From Dermanyssus gallinae (lineage: Eukaryota; Arthropoda; Arachnida; Mesostigmata; Dermanyssidae): 64,000 nt of DNA. The translations under genes were made by a program, and so were the position numbers. This document shows positions 1 to 9,390 of the stretch, in pieces. Numbering within the stretch: the stretch's first letter is position 1; the number at the start of each line of letters is the position of its first letter. Location of the stretch: NCBI GenBank assembly GCA_003439945.1, contig QVRM01002806.1, forward strand, positions 2,076,501-2,140,500. The letters run 5' to 3'. Under the pieces are notes generated by a model. The model did not search any database and had not been told where the DNA came from. It was given only the letters and a program-made list of their open reading frames with translations.

Positions 1-370
1 TATATCGCAAATTTTTATACCATAACATAGCACTGGTAAGAATACGACATTGTACACCAAAAGCGAGTGTGTGCAGAACCTAACATAATTCAGATGGAGA
101 TGCCAGCTAAAGTTTTCTTGAAGAACGAGCCCCAGGCATCTAGCGGTCTGCGAGAGCTAAATGTTCCGTGACTAGTGACAGGTTGTCAGACAAGGACAGT
201 AGCCTCGGCGATGAACAAAACACAATAAAATTGGTTATATTGGCATTGACAACTAGTCCAAAACTGCTAAAAATGAGAATTACATTGTCAACATTATCAG
301 GCGACTGGCGCAAATCTGTATCAAAACTCCGATGATTCACTTCAAACAGTACGTTGTTGTGCCATTAGCA
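1..370 (-). mobile_element. LINE H-family fragment (3' part of RT)
   Basis: A degraded piece of a non-LTR retrotransposon that runs off the left edge. The minus-strand reading at 140-340 contains the string NVDNVILIFSSFGLVVNAN, close to the NVDNIISIFNIFGLVVNAN string of LINE H near 62.9 kb. DNA similarity to 62,590-62,980 is also clear, including the shared words agccccaggca and ctagcggt/atagcggt in the same order. This part of the protein follows the catalytic centre of reverse transcriptase. Stops and indels show a dead copy. It is one of three copies of this family here, with 21.6-23.4 kb (+) and 61.8-64.0 kb (-). Confidence 0.7.
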
Positions 371-575
371 ATAAATTCAAACAGGCATGCTGCAGTAGAG
401 AATACGTAAACAGAGTGCGCTCGTACGCTTTTTAGGAGCAGTGCTCGTGAATTCAATATTCCACAAAGGTCAATGCCAACGGCACGAGTCAAGTTTCACC
501 AAGTATTGGCTCAAAACAAAAGCAATATCACAACGCAGCGGCAACTAGGTCGACTAAAATGCAGAAAGATATGTC

Positions 576-782
576 TAGGTCATGTATAAGTCGAGCCCGA
601 TGGCGTGGTGCATCAGTCTGCGCCTCGCAACCGGAGAAGATACATAGGTGCGCGGGTTCGAGCCCCACCGTTGCACATTTGTATTTATGGGGGTCTGTCT
701 ATGAAGCAATGCAAGAAGCAGTCCCGTGGATGTTAAATCCTGGCTGAAGGTCAGCTTGAAAACTTTAATTTAGGTCTTGTAT
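576..782 (+). mobile_element. SINE-1 copy 1 (tRNA-like SINE with target-site duplication)
   Basis: A short interspersed element of about 185 bp (588-770). The head is tRNA-like. A box-A-like motif TGGCGTGGTGC lies at 601-611 and a perfect box B, GGTTCGAGCCC, at 655-665; these are the internal RNA polymerase III promoter elements of tRNA genes. The body continues to a 3' end reading gaaaacttta. Flanking repeats taggtcatgtat (576-587) and taggtcttgtat (771-782) match at 11 of 12 bases, as expected for a target-site duplication made by LINE machinery. Copies 2-4 are at 46.4, 57.7 and 59.7 kb. An apparent ORF across it is not a gene. Confidence 0.88.
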
Positions 783-2894
783 GAAATCACACATTTTGGA
801 AGTAAGTAAGTTTGCTGCTATTATCGGACACATTGGTGTTATAACATTTGTTAGATTTCACATGAAACAAGTTACTGGCATTGTATGCGCAACCGCTTCA
901 GGAAGCCTAATTGCTAATTTGACTACACATGCCCAAGACCCAAACAAGATGAAGCATTACTCTTTTCGGGTGCCGTCAAACCTGGATAATATAACATGTC
1001 CACCAGGCAGTATTCCGTCGTGAAGCACATCATAGTGGAACATAACATTTCGGCGAGTAGATGAGACTCTGAGAGTTTACCGCCGGACCTGGACTGCTTA
1101 CGGCGCGGCTTCATTCACGCCTATTCCACCCTAAGTCAATTATCTATTCACGCGACTTCTAGAAAAGTAAGGGCACCGCTATCATGAACCGCTTTACAGG
1201 CTCCTTTAATGGATATTTTCTGTCCCTGAACAGAAAATTGGCCGTTTTCGCTTCAAAGCGTTTTGGATTAGGCGGTAGCGTACAGCAGTATCTTCTTTTT
1301 GACCACCAACATCATTTTCAATTACTTTGTACCGCATTGTAACTAATCATGGACGCCTAGCGAAATATCTAGAAGGCAGTGCTGTTAAGGAAGCGCTCGA
1401 CTTTTAGAAGTAGCGCCAGTCAACAGGATAAAAAGCGGACTGCTCGCTCATCTCCTTTCAACGGCACTTGCACAGGAGCTAGTGTATTCAAAATGCACTA
1501 AGCCTACGTCACAGAGCACATACGGCTGCAAAGATCAACTGGTTAGTTAGCGTTTTGCACTCGGCTAGGTTGACAGGAAAGTCAAGGCTTCTGCTTTTAG
1601 GAAGTAATTGGTTTTTCTCAGAGTCGGTTGTTAACGAGGCCACTTGAGCCTGACCTTTTAGTTGACACAGTTGCTTCCTCTCCTAGACCTTTACAAAAGT
1701 GTTTGTCAGTGTGTACAATGTAATAATAATAGTATATCAGAAAAAATAGCGCGCTAAGCCTTAAATCAAGTAGATGTACATAAAATACGTTCAGGAAATA
1801 TGGCACCGCTATTTTATCATTATTATCACACCTACCATACTTGTGGTAGGCACTGTACGATATGAAAGAGCATCGTGAAATCACCCTGGGCAGTATTTCT
1901 ATCTGGTCATTTCTAACGGCTAGGCGTGTTTTTTTTTGTGTAACTGATCATGTCTTTGGAGTGAGGCTTGCTTTCAGACGAACGCATTACCTAGGCTTTA
2001 TTTTAGGCTGTACCGGACGAGGGTTGGCTAAGCGCTGCTTTCCTGGTGCTTCCTATTCACTTGTAGTGTGCCGAAAACCAAACCGGAGCACAGTCTCATA
2101 TCTGGCACCCACCAGAAACACGCTGCAAATGTGCATTAGAATCGGCATGCTGTACCCCGGTGTCGTAGCATTTAAGAAACATAGCCAAGGGCTCTTATGC
2201 ACTTTAGCATAAAAGCAACGCGGGTTTCTAGATTTGTACGGTTGATTCTCTAGTACCGTTTTATGCCTGCCGCAATGATGCTTGTCGAGACGAATCGGGG
2301 AATTAACCTCAACTTGCGTGATTTAAACGAACGTCATGTAAGGAAAGATTTAAAAATGCTTTCGTTACAAAACGGCTGTACTCTTAGTTTCTCGCCTATT
2401 TCTCCCGCTGATGTTTCGCCGTAGTATAAGCGGAAAAGACCAGCTCTGTTTAGACACGCCTTAGGGTAGAAGCGCATGTTAACTTACGCCGCCGTTAGTC
2501 GAGGAAGAATTTTGCTTGCGCAAAACCAGTATTCATTACAGTGGCAAATTATTCGTAATGGCTAGAAGTATATAGCGTTAGTCGTCATGGCTCGTAATAC
2601 ACCAGCTCGAAGAAGAATCAGTCAAGAAAAACAGAACGAAGGAGTGAATAAGCGAGGTCACCGCGGGGTGACACGCGAGACAAACAGTGTGGCAAGCCTT
2701 TGAGCCCTTCATTACTGTTGCTGCCAATGCAGCCCAGGCTTCAAGGTCGAAAATCTAATTGGCTCGTTGCCAAAGCGAAACGAGCACTCGGTGTCTTTAT
2801 CTCAGCTGTGCCAATTGTGTTGTAATTGCGTGTTCTCTTTGGCACATTAGCGAAGCCGCTTTAGCTGCTGTTCTCTGCAGCATTCCCTGTTCTC
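783..2894. other. unannotated stretch
   Basis: I see no recognisable gene or repeat. The longest open frame is 116 codons at 1862-2212 (+); it matches nothing I know and its composition looks random. Interior repeats may be too diverged to see. Confidence 0.4.
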
Positions 2895-2914
2895 TGTGTG
2901 TGTGTGTGTGTGTG
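2895..2914. repeat. (TG)n microsatellite
   Basis: A run of about ten TG units, read directly from the sequence. Confidence 0.95.
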
Positions 2915-3573
2915 CGTTGACCGACCGAGATGCATGGCGACGTCACGCCTGGACTAACCAGAACACAAAGCATCCACGGAATCAATAACACCTAACATGC
3001 AGTGTTAGCGCATAGCCGTAATCACATTTGCTAGTACTGTCCGCAATTACGTCAGAAATTGAACGGAGTGTCGTCCATGTTTCTTTTGTTTGGAAGTCGA
3101 GGCAATCAGTTCGCATCAATACTGGCAGCAACCATGCAAACCGTTGTTGGTGTTACACCGTTAGAGACCGCGACCGTCACCAGAATGATGGGTATCATCG
3201 TGTGTTTCCTATTGTGCGTCGAGCGAGTAGCTTTTAGCAGCTGAAGCATACGAATGCGATTTGCCTGGTTAATATGCATTGCCTTCTCTTGTCTCTAACC
3301 TCCTCCTCTCTCTTTCCTGCCCTCTTTCTCTCTCTATAAATATATATTATTTCTGCCCAACCTATTATATATTTACTAACATAATTTACTTCACCAGAAG
3401 CAGTAAAAGCACCTTTTTTTGCCAGGGGAATTGAAGGTCCCATCCAGAGTTGGAGAAGGTTGTGGCTAAACATAAAGAGTACAATTTCAAAGAATAAAAT
3501 TGGTTAACTCTTACAATTTTAAGTACATCTTATGGTGGACAATTTCACTTATTATCCCATATGTATATATATA

Positions 3574-4644
3574 CAGGGTGTTGCAGGAATATTTGAAGAG
3601 CGATATACAGAATTGTAGAGCTCGTTAAAGCAAATGTTTTTTTTTCCAATGGAACATGGTCTCTGAGAAGTCTTGTTTCGGAGTGAGAGTGAAATTACTA
3701 CAATTTGTGACACTGGTGTTTTTGCCCGAAAAAGGAGAACAAAATGTGCTGTTGCTAGACAACCAGTCTTCCTATACAGAAACTAAGCACACGTGTTTGT
3801 GATAAAATTCTGCTTCATCTGAAGGATATGCAAGGCCGGTCAGACGACGCGACATGGTCGCTTAGAAGAGAATTCGCCAAAAATGAAGTTCTTTATTAGC
3901 GTTCACGCCAAATACTTCAGAATCATAACCCTACAACCACTCACAGCGCTAAAAACGGACATATTCAGCCAATGTGCAATTCATGGCGATCATTTTGGTT
4001 CCAAACATATGTCATGGCCATCTGGGGTTGCGGAGTAATTACGATTTTTCGGAGGGCATGTCCAGATTAAGTGCATGTAAAATTACTGTGTGGCGACGTT
4101 CACTACCGCCGACGTGTCGCGCGACAGCCGCAGCGCGTCATTTTTCATGCATTTCACCTGGACATGCCCTCCGAAAAGTCGTAATTACTCCGCAACCACA
4201 GCTCGCCTTGCCATATGTTTGGTACCAAAATGATCGCCATGAATTGCGCATTGGCTGAGTATGTCCGTTTTGAGCGCTGTGAGTGGTTGTAGGGTTATGA
4301 TTCTGAAGTATTTGGCGTGAACGCTAATAAAAAACTTCAGTTTTGGCGAATTCTCTTCTAAGCCACCATGTCGCGTCTTCTGACCGGCCTTGCATATTCT
4401 TCAGATGAAGCAGAATTTTATCACGAATACGAAGGTGTGCTTAGTTTCTGTACAGGAAGACTGGTTGTCTTGCAACAGCACATTTTGTGCTCCTATGTCG
4501 GGCAAAAACACCAGTGTCACAAATTGTAGTAATTTCACTCTCACTCCGAAACAAGACTTCTCAGAGACCATGTTCTATTGGAAAAAACATTTGCTTTAAC
4601 GAGCTCTACAATTATGTATATTGCTCATCAAATATTCCTGCAAC

Positions 4645-4649
<5 letters not shown>
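3574..4649. mobile_element. non-coding foldback (palindromic) element with about 505-bp inverted arms
   Basis: The arms 3574-4078 and 4146-4649 are inverted copies at roughly 93 percent identity by eye, separated by a GC-richer 67-bp loop. The tips read agggtgttgcaggaatattt, and TA dinucleotides flank both ends, which suggests a TA-targeting DNA transposon or a foldback MITE. No transposase is present and the small ORFs inside are not conserved between arms. A transcript would fold into a long hairpin. The family assignment is open, since the tips only resemble mariner-like ends. Relics in one orientation lie at 53.0-54.1 kb. Confidence 0.85.

Positions 4650-4675
<26 letters not shown>
4649..4675. 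repeat. (TA)n microsatellite
   Basis: Uninterrupted TA run abutting the right tip of the foldback element; it may be an expanded TA target site. Confidence 0.95.
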
Positions 4676-4853
4676 TTGAAAATGTACGAGTTAACCAATT
4701 TCATTCATTGGAAGTGTACTTTTCATGCTTAGCCACAATCTTCTTCATCTCTGAACCGGACCTTCGATTCCCATGGCAACAAAGGTGCTTCTACTGCTTC
4801 TGATGAAGTAAATTTCTTACCACGTAAATTGTTTCGCGGACATCAGCATAGGT

Positions 4854-4880
4854 GGTAGTAGTAGTAGTAGTAGTAGTAGT
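4854..4880. repeat. (GTA)n run at the 3' end of LINE A
   Basis: On the element's sense strand this is a run of ACT/CTA units directly after aataaa-like sequence. It is the simple-repeat tail expected of a LINE that does not use poly(A), or a microsatellite that served as target. Confidence 0.9.
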
Positions 4881-4929
4881 TTTATTAACCAATGATTGGT
4901 TTACGAATATACATCATAGACATCGCATT

Positions 4930-7758
4930 TCAGAGTTGAGACAGCGGAATTGCTCTTTCACAACGCTGAAGGTGATATAGATCACATGGGCAGCCACAAA
5001 GTTTACACATACACTCCGCCGAGATTTCATGAAATTTCTCGCGCGCACAGATCTTCAGATGGAAGCCGTGGACGGCAAATCTGGTGATTAGATGCCGGTT
5101 CTCATAACTGCGGGCTCTCCACAAATCCGACGTCATTGCTCTTGTTTCATAAAACAGCGGGTCGATGTCGGCCATTTTATTCTCCCAGTTTAAAACGTGT
5201 TCTCTAATAACCGTCGTCTTCGGCAGGTTGTACATCCGCTGTAAGTCCTCAACGAATAACGGCGACGATGCCAATAAGTACACTAACCTATTTAGGCTAG
5301 TGCGGTGAACGTTCAACGCTTTCTTTAGAAAACTGGCTTTAAGTTGATCAAACGCCCTTAGGTTTGATCTTGTGAGATACGGCCAGATCACCTGAACACC
5401 GTAAGATGCTGTGGGTGCAATCTTCAGGTTAAACAGCTGAACCGCAACCTCCATCGACAGTCTGCATGGGTCCTTAATACTGTAAAAGGATTGTAGGCCT
5501 TTTCGGACTCTTTCTTCAACATGCCTGGAGAAGCTTGTGCCACGTGAAGAAAACACGACCACCAGGTAGGGAAAGTATGAGACGATTTCGACTATTTCCG
5601 AATTCAGTCGGAGCTCATCGCTTTTGGCCAGTCTTCCTCCTCGTCGGAATTTTATCGCTTTTGTCTTGCTCGCATTGATCTCCAATTTGTTCCGGTTTAC
5701 ATAGCCCTGTAGAGTTACAAGCGACTGCTGCAAGTGAAAGCGACTTCGGGAGAACAATACTAAATCATCGGCATACATAAGCGTTTCCACTTGTGAAAGC
5801 TGACTATGTATTTCCGCCGGGAGATCGCTTACCAACATTGAGAACAACAGAGGACTCAGGTTATCACCCTGAGCAACACCGGTGGTCTGAGTGATCGGCG
5901 CGTGCTCAGCAACCCCATCGTCTATTATTACAAGTCCCTCTTGCAAGATGCTTCTTAGAAGCTCTAGCATGCTCAGTGGGATTCCACTATGTGCTAGCTT
6001 GTCAAGGATGATCGTTCGCGAGGCCGTATCGAAGGCCGCCTTGAAGTCCACGAACACGGCGAATAGATAATTTCCCCTGACACGAAGTGCGCGATTCACC
6101 GAGTTTAAAAGCACGGCGCACGCAGACATTGTTGATCTGCCTTTTCTGAATCCGTGTTGCTGCTCAGGAAGTGCCCCGGTAGTTTCTAAAAATTCTTTCA
6201 GACGACGGGTTAAGATGGCCGACAGAAGCTTATATATTACGCTCTTTTTCGTTATTCCTCGGTAGGATGATGGAGCCAGCGGGTCTCCCTTTCCCTTAGC
6301 AATGATACTTAGAAGACTGGTCCTCCATTCCACGGGCAATTGGGATGTTCTAAGCACTTCATTGAAAAGAGCAGTAAAACACGGCACTAACAACGTGGCC
6401 TGCCGAAGATGTTCGTTTACCACTAGGTCAGGTCCGGGGGCCTTACCCAGCGGCGCCTTTACCATTGCTTCAGTTACTTCCGAGTCGATAAAAGGGCGAG
6501 ACAGGGCCTGGCGAGCTTCCTGGATTCGCTCGCTCCATGCAGAAAATACTACAGGAGCATCGCTCGGAATGGTTAATGCACCCGCAAACATTTTACGGAA
6601 GCGCTCGTTTAACCTCTCAGGCTGAATTGGACATGCAGTGGCGCGTCTATCGGCACGCAACCATTTGTGTGGTGATTGGTGTGCCTCGACCAGTAACTTG
6701 TACTCACTTCGCTCTTCATGCTCCTTTATAGCTTCCTTTACCACTTTCTTGTACGCGCGGCTTAGTTGAGTGTAAAGGGGCATCATCTCAGGGCGCGTAC
6801 GAGCTAGGATGTATGCTTGCACCATGTAGTGCTTGAAAGAGCGGCACTGCTGATTGTACCATGGGACAAACTTACTACGAGCTCGTTTTGGCCGGGTGCT
6901 ACCGGTAATAACGGTACGGAGCCTGCAAGCGTATGACTCTACGTTGATCAAGACTGGAACAGGAAGAACACTTCGAGCAACGGTTTTCAGTCGTGTGATG
7001 TCGAGGGTACGACTCAGAGAAGGCCGCTTGCTGTTGAAAGTTTGCGGGCCAAGTGAGATATTCATTGCAACTGGTAAATGCCACTTCACTCTAAACGCCA
7101 GGGTATCCCGTTGTATTCCTCTATATTCCACGTTACGCGGATCATCATTTGTAGCAAATATATCTATTGTCGATTGTCCTTGCGGCGCGATAAATGTTGA
7201 GTCATCGGCTGTAGATATAACCCACATGCTCCGAGACGCCAGTACGTTCAACAGTGACGCTGTTCTTGGGTGCTTTGCCTTATTAAGTGGACAGTTGAGA
7301 TCGCCGCAGAGTACAGTTATTTTCTGCAAGTCTACCATATCTAGACACGCTATTAGTTTCTCCAGCAGAATTTCCGTACCCTCCGATGGACTAGAGTAGG
7401 CTGCAATCAAGTGTATTGTGTCTCCCGTAAGGATTACGCAATTGTCTTCACTGTAGCAGGGATGAATTCCAGGAAGAGTACTATTATATATGACAGCAAC
7501 ACCTCCACTCGTTCGACCTGGCCCTTCTGACTGTGTATTTAGACATTCCGCCACACGCCAATCGGGGATGACTGTGGGCTTGGCGGCCCAGGTCTCGGTA
7601 ATAACTAACACGTCGAATTGATCCGTTAAGGGAAGTAATTGTAAACTCGATTTAATACCTTCACAGTTCCACTGAAAGAATCTAATTGTCGACCTTTTGT
7701 TTTGACCAGATTGAGGTTTCTTTGATGCTAGGACGTCAGTAATTGTTGTGCAAGACAG
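4930..7758 (-). CDS. LINE A ORF2: endonuclease-reverse transcriptase
   Basis: A polyprotein of about 942 residues counted from just after the TGA that ends ORF1. The N-terminal APE-type endonuclease shows QWNCEG near residue 27, TETW at 54-57, SGGVAVIYNS, GDLN near 151 and STIDIFATN. The reverse transcriptase follows, with FVDFKAAFDTA near 568, TTGVAQGDNLSPLLFS and the catalytic MYADD near 661, then IKFRRGGRL. The C-terminus carries CKLCGCPCDLYHLQRC near residue 916, a CCHC-type motif found in this group of LINEs. No internal stop or frameshift is seen, so the enzyme could be functional. No ATG lies between the ORF1 stop and the first endonuclease motif, so how translation starts is unclear; readthrough or reinitiation are possible. 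The expected SDH motif of the endonuclease is not obvious. Confidence 0.93.
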   Translation of the reverse strand: MSCTTITDVLASKKPQSGQNKRSTIRFFQWNCEGIKSSLQLLPLTDQFDVLVITETWAAKPTVIPDWRVAECLNTQSEGPGRTSGGVAVIYNSTLPGIHPCYSEDNCVILTGDTIHLIAAYSSPSEGTEILLEKLIACLDMVDLQKITVLCGDLNCPLNKAKHPRTASLLNVLASRSMWVISTADDSTFIAPQGQSTIDIFATNDDPRNVEYRGIQRDTLAFRVKWHLPVAMNISLGPQTFNSKRPSLSRTLDITRLKTVARSVLPVPVLINVESYACRLRTVITGSTRPKRARSKFVPWYNQQCRSFKHYMVQAYILARTRPEMMPLYTQLSRAYKKVVKEAIKEHEERSEYKLLVEAHQSPHKWLRADRRATACPIQPERLNERFRKMFAGALTIPSDAPVVFSAWSERIQEARQALSRPFIDSEVTEAMVKAPLGKAPGPDLVVNEHLRQATLLVPCFTALFNEVLRTSQLPVEWRTSLLSIIAKGKGDPLAPSSYRGITKKSVIYKLLSAILTRRLKEFLETTGALPEQQHGFRKGRSTMSACAVLLNSVNRALRVRGNYLFAVFVDFKAAFDTASRTIILDKLAHSGIPLSMLELLRSILQEGLVIIDDGVAEHAPITQTTGVAQGDNLSPLLFSMLVSDLPAEIHSQLSQVETLMYADDLVLFSRSRFHLQQSLVTLQGYVNRNKLEINASKTKAIKFRRGGRLAKSDELRLNSEIVEIVSYFPYLVVVFSSRGTSFSRHVEERVRKGLQSFYSIKDPCRLSMEVAVQLFNLKIAPTASYGVQVIWPYLTRSNLRAFDQLKASFLKKALNVHRTSLNRLVYLLASSPLFVEDLQRMYNLPKTTVIREHVLNWENKMADIDPLFYETRAMTSDLWRARSYENRHLITRFAVHGFHLKICAREKFHEISAECMCKLCGCPCDLYHLQRCERAIPLSQL

Positions 7759-9243
7759 TCACGATCCGTCTCGAGGCTTATCGCTCTTGGTTGACTCTGC
7801 ACCAGATTTATACGACGACGCGCGAAGTGTTTCTCGCAGAGATGTTTCTATGGATTCTCGTATTGTGACTTCAAGGGGAGTGCTGTCGATAACTTTAGTT
7901 GGCTTGTCACTTTTCTTTTCTACGGAGACTCTGGGAAACAAGGAGGGAAGCAGCTTTTCAATAACGCTGGTGACTGCTGTTTGAATCGCTTCTATTATGC
8001 AAGGAACGATTCTGTCCAGTAGCCCCTGTACTAGGTCAGCAGCCATGTCGGCTGAGGGTGCCACCTTCTTCGTAGACTTTGCTCCGGGGTCGACTTCTCG
8101 GTTTATGGCGGTGGTGTCACTCACTTTAATGCCGTTCTTTACAACAGACGACCAGCTGCGTTTCGTGAAGTTTTCGGAGGCGTGAACGTATTCGACGGGA
8201 GCGCAAAGCGGCACGGCTGCAGCGTTCGGCTGTTTCTCGATTTCGTTACGCGAGACTCGTTTTAACATCTCTATACGACTCAATCTAGCGGGGCAAGAAC
8301 CCCATGTAGCCTCGTGCTCGCCATTACATAGGCAACACCTGGCCTGAGCTTTGCACTCCTTTCTAAGATGTTCGAGGGAGCCACACCTCCTACACTTTGG
8401 CTTCAGAACCTTACAATCGGCGGCAAAGTGATCCATACTGTAGCACTTAAAGCACTGCATTGGATCTCTGTACAACACAACTCCATGCTGCTTTAGACCC
8501 AAGCGGACTTCCGACGGGAAATGGTTGCCCGTAAAAGTTAAGATCACATGTTCTGTCGTGGTCATCACGTTGTTCTTCGGGTTTTATGTTTTAACTCGAG
8601 CCACCTCGGTCACTCCCGACGACTTGAGTGCAGCTAGTATGGTTGCTTCTGAGATAGAAGGGTGTACACCAGATATTTTGCCCTTCACAGACGAGCGCGC
8701 TCCACTTATCCTGGCAGACACCTTAACACCAGCCAGCTCTTGTAACGAAAGCAGGGTGCCTCTATCTTCTTCGGCCTCCACTACAATGACAAGCTCTCCA
8801 GTCCTTGTAAAACGGGGCTCTTCAATCCTCCCCTTGACATGACTGGCAATACAGTCGCAGACTTCATTGAAATTATTCCGCAGCTTGTCTTCGTCAGCAG
8901 AAAATATGACTGCTTCCTGCCTTGCTACGACAATCTTCGGCGCCTGCGGCCTCCTACCGCGAACCACTGTGATGAATCCTGCGTCGTCAGGCTGCTCCTC
9001 GTGGGTCTGAGGTTCATCTCTAACCTCAGTTTTTGCACCCACGCTTGTACCAGGCGGATCATCTTGCGATACTCGCACGTCTTTCACCCGCGCGTCTTCA
9101 ATCGGGCTCGACGCTGCGCGTTTTTCTCCTCCCGCACGAACTGTACGGTCGCCCGCCCCACGCGTGTCGGCAGGTGTTGTTGCCGACTGTAGCGGTAATT
9201 CAGACTCGCGCGGTTTTGTTGGCGGGGAGTGTTCGACTGGCAT
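7759..9243 (-). pseudogene. LINE A ORF1: zinc-knuckle RNA-binding protein, one in-frame stop
   Basis: From the ATG at 9243 the frame runs 219 codons to TAA at 8584-8586, then continues in the same frame for 274 more codons to TGA at 7759. The second part holds three zinc knuckles in a row: CFKCYSMDHFAADC, CRRCGSLEHLRKEC and CCLCNGEHEATWGSC. This is the usual Gag-like signature of ORF1 in Jockey/I/R1-type LINEs, which coats element RNA. The first part is charged and Pro/Arg-rich and contains a stretch resembling a degraded RNA-recognition fold; that is my inference. The TAA is probably a point nonsense mutation, because sense coding resumes without a shift. Confidence 0.85.
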
Positions 9244-9300
9244 CTTGTGCCCGTTACGGAGTTAGCGGCCGCAAAAAAAAAAAAAATCAATATTAATATT

Positions 9301-9390
9301 TGAAAAAAAAAAAAAATTCTTGGGGATTCGAACCCGAGACTCGCACACAGTAGTTCGTCACTCAACCGCTGACCTACTGTACCCGCGGTA
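9301..9390 (-). other. tRNA-like Pol III unit: box A, box B and T-run terminator
   Basis: On the minus strand, TAGGTCAGCGG (9376-9366) fits box A with one mismatch. GGTTCGAATCC (9334-9324) is a perfect box B at normal tRNA spacing. A run of about 14 T follows within 10 bases and would end Pol III transcription. The D-stem can pair (GTC/GAC) and the T-stem pairs at 4 of 5 positions. I cannot pair the acceptor or anticodon stems, so this is not a working tRNA. It is more likely a SINE head or tRNA relic. It sits just upstream of LINE A in the same orientation. Confidence 0.6.

Larger units (their letters stand above)
3378..4827. repeat. nested palindrome, outer arms 3378-3525 and 4678-4825
   Basis: Outside the foldback element at 3574-4649 the flanks are also inverted copies of each other. 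The left arm reads tttacttcaccagaagcagt...gaaggttgtggctaaacat...aattggttaact. The right arm read in reverse complement gives tttacttcatcagaagcagt...aagattgtggctaagcat...aattggttaact. The two outer arms are about 148 bp each and roughly 80-85 percent identical by eye. The left side has about 45 extra bases between outer and inner arm; the right side has a (TA)n run there. The whole is therefore a palindrome of about 1.45 kb. It is either one larger foldback element or a foldback inserted at the centre of another inverted repeat. Confidence 0.85.
4854..9300 (-). mobile_element. LINE A, near full-length APE-type non-LTR retrotransposon
   Basis: A minus-strand element in the order 5' UTR (about 9244-9300), ORF1 with zinc knuckles (9243-7759), ORF2 with endonuclease, reverse transcriptase and a terminal Cys/His motif (7758-4930), a short 3' UTR, and a tail of ACT units (4854-4880 in plus coordinates). 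The RT and endonuclease motifs resemble the I/R1/Jockey side of the LINE tree; I cannot place it to clade. ORF1 and ORF2 share one reading frame, broken only by TAA at 8584-8586 and TGA at 7759-7761. LINEs B and G belong to the same broad family. A 3' fragment of this family lies at 56.4-56.6 kb. Confidence 0.92.

Noticed and set aside
6302..7399. Long plus-strand open frames opposite LINE A ORF2
   Set aside because: They are antisense shadows of a strongly supported RT/endonuclease coding region.
9301..9390. Functional tRNA gene
   Set aside because: Box A, box B and terminator are good, but the acceptor and anticodon stems do not pair.
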